A DNA stretch of 64,000 nt, from positions 310,001 through 374,000 of the forward strand of contig JAKZHN010000009.1 in assembly GCA_037179335.1 (NCBI GenBank). The letters are read 5' to 3'. The first letter of the stretch is position 1. Each line of letters begins with the position of its first letter. The notes beneath the pieces are model-generated. The model made no database searches and was not told the origin of the DNA. It saw only the letters and a list, made by a program, of their open reading frames with translations. Positions 1 through 9,253 of this stretch are shown here, one piece after another. Both the position numbers and the translations under genes were made by a program. Source of the DNA: Cyclaneusma minus (lineage: Eukaryota; Ascomycota; Leotiomycetes; Marthamycetales; Marthamycetaceae).

Positions 1-193
1 TGATAGTGATGAAGGCGGCGGAAAGAATGGAAGGTCGTATAAACTAGCTCCGTAGTAGCCAAGGCATTAATAAGATTCAGTGAATGAAAGGCTAGTATCT
101 ACTTGATGTCAAAGCATTCTTCCCTCCGCCACTCACTTGCAAACCTAATCAACATCATTGACATCGACAGATTCAGCCACGAAGTCGTCCAAG

Positions 194-1327
194 ATGGAGT
201 CACACAATCCTAGCATCATTTTCATGGAGAAGCTACCAGCCGAGATCCGTTCTAGGATCTGGGCCCTGTGCCTGACACCCTGCCGTCAAGAGACGCTTGG
301 TTCGCCAAACAGCGCCGACGAGGACAGCGCCGACGAGGATAGCACGGATGAGTACAGCATTTCTGATGAAGACAGCACCGATGACGATAGTTACATCGCC
401 GACACGAGAAAACGAGGTCTACACGCCGATGGAGACCGGAAGGGCTGCATTGTCGCAGAAGGTAGCAGGCCAGTCAACTTCAACTTCAACTGCGAGCCCA
501 CGGACCGATTTGCAGACAAACCCGGCCTTATTCCCCGTACCAGGCTCCCTGCTATTTTCCATCTCAACAGAGAGAGTCGATTCGAAGCATTTCGCTCGTT
601 GGTTGAGACTGGACACTATCTTTACTTCATCGACTGGATTGACGAGGAGCCTAGAAACACTATCAAATACTTCAAGCCAGTCTTTGACGAGAGTATCCGA
701 TGTGGTGGTCCAGGACGCGGTGCCCTGCTTTCCACGGCACAGCTTGCCATGCAAAAACATGGAAGAGCGGATGATGAGACAGTCAAGAAACTCATGACAC
801 TACTTTGCGGGAGCGACGCCACATGGACTTTCTTCAACTTCGATGTCGATAGTCTTCACATCTGTAACATAGAAAGTACGGGTTTCGCTGGTTATAGTCT
901 GTTGGTCGAATACTATCTCGACAGGATCAACATGGATGATGCTAAATGCATGCTTCTGGGGGAGCTCCTGTACTCGGTGGAGGACTACATCCTGTATCGT
1001 TCGTTCTCGGCTGATAAATGCACGCTTCTGGGGGAGCTCCTGTACTCGGTGGAGGACTACATCCTGTATCGTTCGTTCTCAGCTGACTTGAGGGACATAT
1101 ATGATATTTGTAAATTCTGCCCTCCTAGTCTTTCGTGGCTACAATCGCTGACAAAGTTAAGGATCCTTACGTCTGGTGGTAGGAAGGCCTTGAGTTGCGG
1201 CACTACTCTGAAGAATACTACCCAGCTCAACACCCAGTCTCGGATGTCAATCATCCACCCCGACGGTCAAGCCCACTCCTCGTTCCTACTCTCGTCCTAT
1301 GGTGCCACTGTTGGTACAGTGGGTTGA
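194..1327 (+). CDS. 2EXR-domain protein with a 24-residue internal tandem duplication
   Basis: Single-exon gene of 377 residues from the ATG at 194; the frame is open 36 nt further upstream but without an ATG. Residues about 8-27 carry the 2EXR signature (FMEKLPAEIR..IWALCL). An Asp/Glu/Ser-rich linker of about 40 residues follows, then the second conserved block RLPAIFHLNRESRFEAFR and, near residue 210, WTFFNFDVDSL. The family is common and often expanded in filamentous ascomycetes; its biochemical role is not known, and a relation to F-box-like proteins is only suggested by the LPxEIR start. Bases 943-1086 are two near-identical 72-bp units, giving the block LLGELLYSVEDYILYRSFSA twice in frame. 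Broken and spliced relatives lie at 2267-2985 and 57679-58959 and share the TFFN motif. The C-terminal 60 residues after the duplication look less conserved. Family call is firm; function unknown. Confidence 0.8.
   Translation: MESHNPSIIFMEKLPAEIRSRIWALCLTPCRQETLGSPNSADEDSADEDSTDEYSISDEDSTDDDSYIADTRKRGLHADGDRKGCIVAEGSRPVNFNFNCEPTDRFADKPGLIPRTRLPAIFHLNRESRFEAFRSLVETGHYLYFIDWIDEEPRNTIKYFKPVFDESIRCGGPGRGALLSTAQLAMQKHGRADDETVKKLMTLLCGSDATWTFFNFDVDSLHICNIESTGFAGYSLLVEYYLDRINMDDAKCMLLGELLYSVEDYILYRSFSADKCTLLGELLYSVEDYILYRSFSADLRDIYDICKFCPPSLSWLQSLTKLRILTSGGRKALSCGTTLKNTTQLNTQSRMSIIHPDGQAHSSFLLSSYGATVGTVG
943..1086 (+). repeat. 72-bp direct tandem repeat inside the 2EXR gene
   Basis: Two adjacent 72-bp units differ at only a few positions, so the duplication looks recent. 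The length is a multiple of three and the frame is kept. Confidence 0.9.
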
Positions 1328-2266
1328 AGGATATCTGAATGGGGTTTAGAGTCCAGAGAATTCACAATATCCGAAATTATCAAGTGAATGAAATAATTTG
1401 AGGTGATATGAAGCATCTCAAGTGACCCCAAAAGTTTCAATAACCAAAGTCACAAAGTGACGAGGAATGTTCCAACTAATTCGGATCATATCGAGTTCTA
1501 GATTGGAAATATCACCAGCCGCTGATCCTAGGCCGCAGACCTTTTTCATGTCACTGTATCTCCTCTTGCTGCCCGATCATAACTCTCTTCCACAGATTGC
1601 GAGAACAATATGAAATGGATAATCACCAGCATATCAAGCAGACCATAGCGCCTATGAGTAAGTTTTACCTCCGTCCTTCCAAATTTGATAGCAGCTTCTC
1701 GGGATGCTATCGCAATGATACAGTAATAATACAAGAACTCGCACGCTAATTCTACTCACGGTCACGGAATGAGTCTCTGGGAGCTAATAGCATGAAAGTA
1801 CCGCCGAGTTTGCTTTCATCCTTGGGAAGATATCACGTGTATCAAAGGCTTGTAATCGAGGACCAGGATCATGGATAAGCGGGAGGGAGGCTGAAGGTTT
1901 TGGTCAATACTCGCAGGTTCTCGTTATCGAGCAGCTTGTGTACCCAGCTAGGTGTCAGTAGATGATCTCGTTAGCAATCTGGATGATCTTGAAAGGTTCG
2001 GTGACCTGAAGGAAAATGGCGAGATGTGCACAGGACAGTGCGCACTACTTTGGAAAACTCCAAGTATTTCCAGAAAGTACCGGAATATGCAACAAGATGT
2101 TCATACTTCGCAGTTTATTGTTCTCTTTGTGCACATGACGAGTTGGCGGGCATAAATCATCGCCTAAACCCGCACTCCCTACTCTACAGCGCTTCAAAAG
2201 TTCAACATCCACGAGTACGAAGGAGTCCAAGGAGCCGCACTGCCACCGATTCATCATTCCGCCGTG
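1328..2266. other. intergenic, no gene seen
   Basis: AT-rich spacer between the two 2EXR loci. The open frames are short, overlap on both strands and have no family motif. The first part repeats words such as tcaagtga and atttgaggtg without a clear array. Confidence 0.5.
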
Positions 2267-2985
2267 ATGGACTCGCCGAATTCCCCAGTGGGCTTCATGG
2301 AGAGGTTCCCGTCCGAAATCCGCCACGAAATTTGGGCGCTGTGTCTAGCACCTCCTTATCAAGATGTCTCCGAGGTTCAAGACGAGCAAGCCGAGCGATC
2401 CAAACAAGGCAAAAAGAACCGGGTACCAGTTTGGGCACACAATAAAAAGAAAGACGCGAAACGGGAACCTTTCTCAGGAGGCAGGATAGTCAGAGTTTTC
2501 TTCGATTGCCAATACAACGAATTCCCCGAGCATAACCAGAAATTTAAGGCAAGCCTTATGCCTGGTACGCCGCTTCCCTCAGTCTTCCACATCAACCATG
2601 AGAGTCGTTTCGAAGCTTTCAGGTGGCTGGCAGAGACAGGTGGCTGGCAGAGACGGGTAACCTCTTCACTTTCCATGACAGGGTCCGCGGCGAGGAGGAC
2701 GTTTCTTTCACGGCAGGCCCGCAATACAAAAGGGCGGACGACCAAACCATCGAGACGCTTGTCAAAAAGTTGTATGGAAGAAAAGACGCTGCACGGACCT
2801 TCTTCAATTTCGACGTCGACCGCCTCTGTATTGATCCGGTAGTGACCATAGGGACAGACTACTGGCGAAATTGGCCTCTAAATTTAGAGATAGCCTTGCC
2901 TTTGCGTAAAAGCCTCCAATGGGGGGGACTCAAGGAGCTTTCCCCGATGATCATACCCCCCAGAACATGGGACGATACCGTATGA
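2267..2985 (+). pseudogene. 2EXR-domain gene broken by a 17-bp tandem duplication
   Basis: The ATG at 2267 opens MDSPNSPVGFMERFPSEIR followed by IWALCL, the 2EXR start. The frame continues through a Lys-rich linker to VFHINHESRFEAFRWLAETG. There the 17-bp unit GGTGGCTGGCAGAGAC(A/G) is present twice (2622-2638 and 2639-2655). The extra copy shifts the frame by two; the original frame ends at 2842. The expected continuation is in another frame, from NLFTFHDRVRGEEDV through RADDQTIETLVKKLYGRKDA and RTFFNFDVDRL to a stop at 2985. No GT..AG pair of usable length removes the repeat, so an intron is unlikely. Both sides of the break still look coding, so the damage is young. The truncated product would keep the N-terminal 2EXR block. 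It is closest to the gene at 194-1327 by motif. Confidence 0.82.
2622..2655 (+). repeat. 17-bp tandem duplication (frameshift cause)
   Basis: Two adjacent 17-bp copies differ only in the last base. It disables the 2EXR gene in which it lies. Confidence 0.92.
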
Positions 2986-3595
2986 TCACCCAGTGCTCTG
3001 GAAAGGAAAGTAGGAAGCTGACAGAATTATAGAACCATGATAGACTAGAATTGGTCTTCATTGACGACAGGCCCAAGCACTGGACTGGATGGGTCATACA
3101 CATCGGTACCTAGCGAAAGGTTTCTCAACTATCGCTCTCGCGGCTCTTGCCTAAATGACGATCTAAAGAGCTTTCAAGTCCGGATCAGATGGTGCAACCG
3201 TGCAAGGGAATAGTCACTTGCTAGGTTTATGAGCTTATCCTCGTTCCTCAAAACCAGGGATGTTTGTGGAAGGATTTCGGAGCTTTTGAATTTGAGACTC
3301 GCGACTTCTCGCTCTGGAATAGCATGGCTATGGATAGACATCATAATACAAAAGAGTTGAAACTCCACTTGAAAAGATTCCGCAGTAGAGTAATGAGTGC
3401 CCTTCTCAAACCAGGTTGCCACAAGTCACCTGATATTTGCCCAGTATCTCAGGATCTTTCGGATTGTCAGGCACAATCCGAGATGGTTGAGGGCAAGCCC
3501 GGATCACCTTTGGAAATCCACAGACCGAGCAACTTAACATGAGCAACTTAACATGAACCGGACAACTTCACATCTCGAGGCAGCGAGGCATTGAC
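2986..3595. other. intergenic; 14-bp tandem repeat at 3527-3554
   Basis: No credible gene. The unit gagcaacttaacat occurs twice in tandem at 3527-3540 and 3541-3554, another short duplication of the kind seen elsewhere in the window. Confidence 0.55.
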
Positions 3596-3801
3596 GATGA
3601 TGTCGCCTGGCCCATTAAGCAGCTTCACAGCGAAGCTCAAGCTCTCCCCACGATCTTGTCTCTGTCCAACTTCACACAAGACCCACAACTTCACACTCAC
3701 GAACAGCAACTTCACAACCACCAACCCCAAATCTCACCACCAAGACACTTGTAAGTTCATCTTCTCCACCTTCGCCTTCCCGCAAACTCACACCCAAGCA
3801 G

Positions 3802-4157
3802 CAAACCACCCTCAAGATAGACGACGACCCCGAGCCCCGCCCTGAGCGTATCGCGCTTGCCCGCCGCTACGGCATCCCCATGAGTAATCCCTTCCCTCAT
3901 CCCCCTAGTCACCCCCACGTTTCCCTTCCCCCACCTTTCTCCCCTCTCCCACCTTTCACCCAAACCGTCAGCTAACACCCCACCTCCCATCCACAGTCGC
4001 CTTCGCAGTCTTCTACGCCTGGTTCACCAACAACTGCGACTTCCACGTCACCAGCCGTCCCCTCCTCTTCGCACTCCTATGCGAGAACCATTCTTTCTTC
4101 TTCTTTGCCGGCTATGTTGTTGTTTTGTGGCTTGTTATGATGTGGATTCCCTTGTGA
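3802..4157 (+). CDS. possible small spliced membrane protein (5' end not found)
   Basis: A reading frame from about 3802 (QTTLKIDDDPEPRPERIAL, then ARRYGIPM) reaches a donor at 3884. The intron 3884-3996 has GTAATC, a CTAAC branch at 3972-3976 and a CAG acceptor. The second exon, 3997-4157, continues in phase: IAFAVFYAWFTNNCDF, then a Phe/Val/Leu-rich hydrophobic segment ending VVVLWLVMMWIPL and a stop. A further intron 3751-3801 upstream is possible (GTAAGT...AAGCAG), but no ATG lies in phase before it, so the start is unresolved. An alternative is a 52-residue product starting at the ATG just before the intron. I do not recognise the family. The intron signals are good; the gene model is weak. 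Confidence 0.35.
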
Positions 4158-4432
4158 GTTGAACTGAATGGGGATGTGAGGAGTGAGAAAGAGTTTTGGG
4201 CTTGGGAGATGTGAGTGGGGCTGACAGGAAGTAGTGTTTTTGGTGTGCGATGGAGATAGGGGATGCGGGAGGGGGCTCTGGGCTGGGGGGTTGGGGCGGG
4301 ACTGGGGAAGGGGCGTGGGAATAGGGGGATGAGGATGGGGCGGGAATGATTGTTTAGAGTAGCAGCGAGATGAATGAAATGACTTGGAAGAAAGAGAAAA
4401 CAGCCTTGCCAGTGCAATCGAATGCGCTTGTG

Positions 4433-4801
4433 TCAGGGTCTCTGGTAGCAAGGTATCGGGCCTGAAGCTGCAACGCGCAGAAGCGCAGAGGGATCCACAA
4501 CAACGAAGGAGAATGGGAGAATTTTTGCGATCGCTGAGTAGACTAAGAAGTAGGGTGTCAGCCGATCGAATGACTGTAGCCATTGCTTGGGCACCTGGTG
4601 ACCGGTGAGGCCATGCTGGCGGGCGGCTCCAGACTCCTCCAAGAAACGCGCCAGGTCGTGGGCGCTCTGGAGGAGCTGGAGGTACCGCTCAGGTTCCTCG
4701 AGGGGGTCACGCACATCAATCTCAGCGTTGGTGCAGTGTGGTAGACGGTGGTTCGCGGCGGAATGGAAGCAGTGGCTCAGTGTTGTTGATATGGTGAACA
4801 T
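4433..4801 (-). CDS. hypothetical protein, 122 residues
   Basis: Minus-strand frame from the ATG at 4801. The middle (DPLEEPERYLQLLQSAHDLA, then RFLEESGAARQHGL) has GC-rich third positions like real genes here and should be helical. The ends look less constrained: a Ser/His-rich start and a hydrophobic tail. No family recognised. It lies head to tail with the tRNA gene, about 100 bp away. It may be an exon of a larger, unresolved gene. Confidence 0.3.
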   Translation of the reverse strand: MFTISTTLSHCFHSAANHRLPHCTNAEIDVRDPLEEPERYLQLLQSAHDLARFLEESGAARQHGLTGHQVPKQWLQSFDRLTPYFLVYSAIAKILPFSFVVVDPSALLRVAASGPIPCYQRP

Positions 4802-4889
4802 TCGTCTCGAAGAAGCACAATCAAGCGTGACAAAAAGCATCTCAGTGGGTCTCCATAATTCACACACAAAAAAAAAAAAAAGAACAGGC

Positions 4890-4894
4890 AAAAA
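4890..4894 (-). terminator. Pol III T-run terminator of the tRNA
   Basis: On the minus strand five T residues follow the tRNA 3' end by about 8 nt. A longer run of T (4868-4881, A on the plus strand) follows as backup. Confidence 0.8.
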
Positions 4895-4901
4895 GAGATT
4901 T

Positions 4902-4973
4902 TAGCAATTCCTGGTTTCGATCCAGGGACCTCCGGGTTATGAGCCCGGCGCGCTTCCTCTGCGCCAAATTGCT
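4902..4973 (-). tRNA. initiator tRNA-Met (anticodon CAT)
   Basis: Read on the minus strand, the 72-nt gene begins AGCAATT at 4973 and ends AATTGCT plus discriminator A at 4902, a full 7-bp acceptor stem. The anticodon loop sits in GGGCTCATAACCC, with the run of G:C pairs in the anticodon stem typical of initiators. The T-loop reads GGATCGAAACC, so A replaces T54, and the first acceptor pair is A:T; both are hallmarks of eukaryotic cytosolic initiator tRNA. There is no intron. Polymerase III promoter boxes A and B are inside the gene. It starts every cytosolic translation round. Confidence 0.95.
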
Positions 4974-5509
4974 TTGATAATTTGATTGATGCATTGTTGC
5001 TTGGACTTTTGCTAGATGAGACCCAGGATTATGGTTGTGGGGTTGAGACACCAGATACCTCTTCACAGATACTTGAGTGTCTGCAGACATGTATGTCAGG
5101 ATGACATTGATATGTGAAGACGACTTTGCAAACAGGCATCAATAAGGAAACCACAAGCAGACATCGCAAACTGACATCAAGAAGGAAGAAGGCCGTTCAA
5201 AGCTCAAAGTAACACTCTTTCCTTTCTATCTACTGACCGTCGAAACTCTAAGTCTCATCTTGTCAAGCCTGTCGCTGTCTCTCATCTCAAAAAGTGCCAC
5301 GAAACGATGCGCATCAAGCTTGATCCCATACAAGCGAGCGAAATGCTTTGAACCAAAAACAAAAGAAAGAATTCCCAAAACATCTGAACTGGCGGAACTG
5401 AACTTCGCCAACGACCATCCCAGCAATGCACATACAAAGGAAAATCAACACAAAAGGAAATACATATTTTTTCGCCCCCAACACAGCGCCCCTGAACCTC
5501 GCCAACCCC
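4974..5509. other. spacer between tRNA and HAD gene 3' end
   Basis: No gene motif. It probably holds the tRNA upstream region and the 3' untranslated region of the minus-strand HAD gene; short overlapping frames on both strands have no family signal. Confidence 0.45.
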
Positions 5510-7012
5510 TTACTCAATAGCGCTAACCGACGCCTCGCCCGTAACCGGATTCACAGCATCATTCCACTTGAACTTGAAATCCACACCCAACTCCTTCCGC
5601 ACCGCCGCCTTGACCGCCTCCAGCACATTTGCAAAAACGCCAAAGTTCGCCGGGTTCTGCTCGTCGTTCTCGCCGCCCTGGAACACACCAGTTCGCACCA
5701 AACAGGTGTTCCAGCCATACATGTTGCCTCCCACAATATCAGACTGCGGGTTGTCGCCAACCATGTAAATGTTCTTGGGCAGGCGCTCCTCGTTGTGGAT
5801 CTTCTCCATCCAAGAGGCCAGCACCTCGTCGGCGTATTTGTACGTTGCGAGTTCAGGCTTGCCGTACACGACACGCTCGAGCTCGTGGCCGGTGATGGAT
5901 TTGTAGATAGTCTCGAGCGCGATGCGGAAAGTTCCCTGAGACATTCTGGGGAAGGGGTATTCGGAGGGGCAAAGCAAATCACCTTGCGAAAAGTAAATGG
6001 GGATGGATTGCTCGGTAGCGTTCTTCTTGCGGGTTCCCAAAACACCGTCTTCGGATTGCAGCAAGTCCATGATGATTTGCAAGTCGGTGGCGTACTCGCG
6101 GGAGTCGGAGAAGACGAGGATGGCGTTGATGTGGCATTTGGAGAAGTCGCGGGGGTTGGAGGTGGCGCGTTGCTCGGGGAGGAAGTGCTCGCGCAGGGGG
6201 GAGATGGTGGGGTCTGCGGCGTAGATGTCGTTGGGGACGACGATATCTTTGAAACCGTACAGTTGGGCGACTTCGCGGCAGCGGTAGCCTTCACCACCAA
6301 CGACTAGGACCGTGTCGTAGTACTCGGCCAGAGCGGACATGGGGGTGTGGGCTTGGATGAATTGCTCGATATTCACGGGCTGTCCGAGAATCTTGGAGAG
6401 TTGCTCGCAGCGTGCTGCTTCGGGCTTGCCGGAACCGTTGGTGAGGAAGATGTGGGGGATTTTGATGCCAAGCTCGTTGTCACCGTTGAGGATCTCGAGG
6501 GCGCGGCGACCTTCGGGGATGAGACGGTCTCCGTGGACGAGAACACCGTCAATGTCGAAGGCAAAGGCCATGTCTTTTGCGGCCATAGTCTTCTTTGCGT
6601 TTACATCTTGGATTTGGGATGAGAGGATTTCGCGAGTTGGCTGGATTGGTGGCATGCCAGGCCGGGTAGGACGGTCTTCGGCATAGGTGACTGAGGAGAG
6701 ACGAGATTGTCTCTTTGAGCGAGGAATAGGGAGAGATGCACCAAAGCTGTTTCGAGAGCCACGGCGGGCCTTCTGAGAAGGCTCAACACTCAGAGAATGC
6801 ATCAACTTCTCGGATTCTGCGATGGATGATCGAGTGGCAGGAATCTCGATAGCGTGATGGTCTTCATCGTCACCTGGAACGGGGAGGTTGGCGCCGAATG
6901 ATTGCTTCCGTGGCTGCTCACCCTCGCTGACTTGTTGCTGAAGGCGGTGTTGCAATGCCTCGTGGCCGCTAGTGGCAGCCTGCTGCTCTTCCTTCGATGG
7001 TGCGGATGCCAT
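5510..7012 (-). CDS. HAD-superfamily phosphatase, CECR5/YKR070W type
   Basis: One exon of 500 residues from the ATG at 7012. The catalytic motif I AFDIDGVLVHG puts the two Asp at residues 153 and 155. Motif II is FLTNGSG; YGKPE supplies the conserved Lys; GDNPQSDIVGGNMYGWNTC is the acidic metal-binding motif. The large C2-type cap between motifs fits subclass IIA as in human CECR5, yeast YKR070W and Neurospora cut-1, which lack a settled substrate and are often mitochondrial. The first 145 residues are low-complexity and contain the motif SFGAxLPxP twice (residues 38-46 and 89-97), next to Arg/Ser-rich stretches that could be phosphorylated. The family is firm; location and substrate are open. 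Divergent spacing to its neighbours suggests its own promoter above 7012. Confidence 0.93.
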   Translation of the reverse strand: MASAPSKEEQQAATSGHEALQHRLQQQVSEGEQPRKQSFGANLPVPGDDEDHHAIEIPATRSSIAESEKLMHSLSVEPSQKARRGSRNSFGASLPIPRSKRQSRLSSVTYAEDRPTRPGMPPIQPTREILSSQIQDVNAKKTMAAKDMAFAFDIDGVLVHGDRLIPEGRRALEILNGDNELGIKIPHIFLTNGSGKPEAARCEQLSKILGQPVNIEQFIQAHTPMSALAEYYDTVLVVGGEGYRCREVAQLYGFKDIVVPNDIYAADPTISPLREHFLPEQRATSNPRDFSKCHINAILVFSDSREYATDLQIIMDLLQSEDGVLGTRKKNATEQSIPIYFSQGDLLCPSEYPFPRMSQGTFRIALETIYKSITGHELERVVYGKPELATYKYADEVLASWMEKIHNEERLPKNIYMVGDNPQSDIVGGNMYGWNTCLVRTGVFQGGENDEQNPANFGVFANVLEAVKAAVRKELGVDFKFKWNDAVNPVTGEASVSAIE

Positions 7013-9253
7013 GATGATTCGTATATGACTTGTTAGTTCAAGAGGGTGGCTTCCTTGTAGATCCGGTACGTTCTTGAGTTCTAGGAACGAGACGTGATCA
7101 CAGAAAATGGAGAGAGAAATGAAGAGAAGTCAAAAGTAGTAAGTCAGAAACATGGGGCCTCAACGTATATATGTAGACGCCTCCCAAGTCCCCAAGATAA
7201 TTCTTCGGGAAGATGAGCTGTTTATTTCGAAGACGCTAGAGAAAAGGGGATCGGGGTCGCTGGTACGACTACGGTACTTTGCATCTAGGAACGGCCGAAA
7301 AACTGGCTCCGTACATCTCGGTTGCAGGTCTCCTCCCGGGCGCCTTTCAGCAGTAGTCGTGCTACGCTTGTGAGGAGACAAAGACATGTGAAATCATGGA
7401 TGATTTCATGGTGGCCCCTCAGGTCCCTTACCGTTGCACGGTGGTTGGCTCTCCGGCTTGAAGCAGACGTTTCTGCAGCATGGGTGAAGCCAGATCCACA
7501 TCCGTATGCGAATCAGATAGAGTTTCTGCCTCTCGCCTTCGTAATGCCGGCCTCTTGGTATGATGAGCTTGTCGGGCGGTGGACAGGAACATGTAATCAA
7601 AAGTGGGTCGTGGGTGGTCGATAACGACAACGTATGAGGCATATCATTTGGCTGGAGGGGCAACGGAGGGGCACGCATGGAGGGGTTGATGAAATTTGAT
7701 ACAGCATAAAACGAGGCCACTTTCTGGCATGGCGCTGGTGTTTGACAAGCACGTCTAGCAGCCTTGATGCATACAGGAACAGCGGGGTGCCAGAAGTGAG
7801 GCGTCACTAATACGAATCTCCGAGTCTGTGGCCGCGGGCGGGCTTCGTAGTGCCGTCGCACGTTTTCGTCGCTGAGTCGCTCAAGGCGATGGTGGTTTGA
7901 TGGCCCTGAGGGTGGTGAATTGGGGGAATGGAAAACTGGAGCACGGTGACGTCTGTTGTCAGGAAAGGGCTCCGACTTTGAGCCGCGACTGTGGAGCCTC
8001 TGACCGAATCACCTCCACTCTGGCGCAAGTTGCAGATGGGCGTGACGTTATGCCGATGACTGCAGTTCGAGCGATGGCTGGAGATCGAGTGCATCTCGTG
8101 GTAATTCCTGCCGAGGTCAGGGTTCGGCCATTTTGGATCATTGGATGTCTGCTTGGAAGAAAGGGAGAGAAAACACTGAAATTCTGTCTGGAAAGCGCGA
8201 GAAAGGGGGTGAGGCTCAACGGAAATTTAACAAGCTGAAGATGTTCCTGCTTTAAGGTTATGTTGGACAGGCGGAAGAAACTTTCTCCTTCCCCTTCCCG
8301 CCAGCCTAGCCGGATGCTGACTGGCTCGCTTCGCCTCGTTTGAAGATCTCACCGAAATCTGTCGGACCATCTCAAGCCTCGTGTCGACATACATGTAGCC
8401 GGCTGTCTCCCCCACCACTGCATCCGTGCCCCTGTCCCACCACACCCCGTCCACCACCCGTCCCTTATTTCGTGTTCAGTGCTCCTTTTTGGGACAATCC
8501 TCGGCCTCCAGCTCCGGATTCCCGCGCAGCCCTGCAGCCATGTTCACCAGAAAGACCTGCATGCGCCGGCTCCGAGCCTTCGAGTGTAAAGTTTTCATCG
8601 CCAACATGCTTTTTGCATCTGACTCTGCCCGTGCCTGACGCTTCCTGCTGCTTCTAACGGCTACCGCGATCACCGTCAAGTCGGATCTCCAGAACATAAA
8701 GGAGCCAAAAGCCTTCCAAGACTCCAGGGAGATTGAAGTCTTGCACACGATTTGCAGGGTCCTGGAAAACGCTACGGCCAATATATGGGTCCCAATACGT
8801 CATTCTGGGCCAAGAGTTTGAGGGTCTTGACAGGTGTTGAAGTGGGCTGCCCCTCCATGACAGCAGCCAGGCCCCTCCAAGAACCTCCGATGTCTTCGAT
8901 CTCGATCTTGGTTGGTGCCGCCAAAATGTGTTACGCGGGAATATCACGGGTGCCAGATACTACCAAGATAGTACAAGATTTGTGCAAGGTCAAACTATTT
9001 GGCAATGACCAATGATAAGGTGAGAAGCTTTTCAGGTTTCCACTCAAGCTTGTCAACAGGTTCACGACCAAGGTGACCTCTTTTCCTTCCTGCCGATATG
9101 CGTCTCTTAGTCTGTGATTTCAGAGCTGTCAAACCATCCAAATCCTTTGTTCTCAGACCAAACCTCTTCTCTTCATACTATTCGTACCACCAAACTCGTT
9201 CTCCTTTCTTATCTGCAAGCTCCCCCTCCTCTCAATACCGAACTTTCGTCAAA
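7013..9253. other. 2.2-kb intergenic, divergent promoters of HAD and AKR genes
   Basis: No gene supported. Frames on both strands are short, mutually overlapping and lack motifs. CT-rich stretches (8280-8500 and 9080-9250) are typical of fungal promoters. The part next to 9254 includes a possible in-frame upstream start of the aldo-keto reductase. Confidence 0.45.

Noticed and set aside
2622..2655. Reading the 17-bp duplication as an intron
   Set aside because: A GT..AG pair exists, but a 17-nt intron is far below the size that can be spliced and has no branch site.
4077..4583. 168-codon minus-strand Pro/His/Ser-rich frame
   Set aside because: It runs through a purine-rich tract, which gives Pro/His/Ser codons on the other strand; it also overlaps the better spliced frame on the plus strand.
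5426..6307. 293-codon plus-strand frame opposite the HAD gene
   Set aside because: It lies antisense inside a well-supported coding exon and reflects its GC-rich third positions; no motif of its own.
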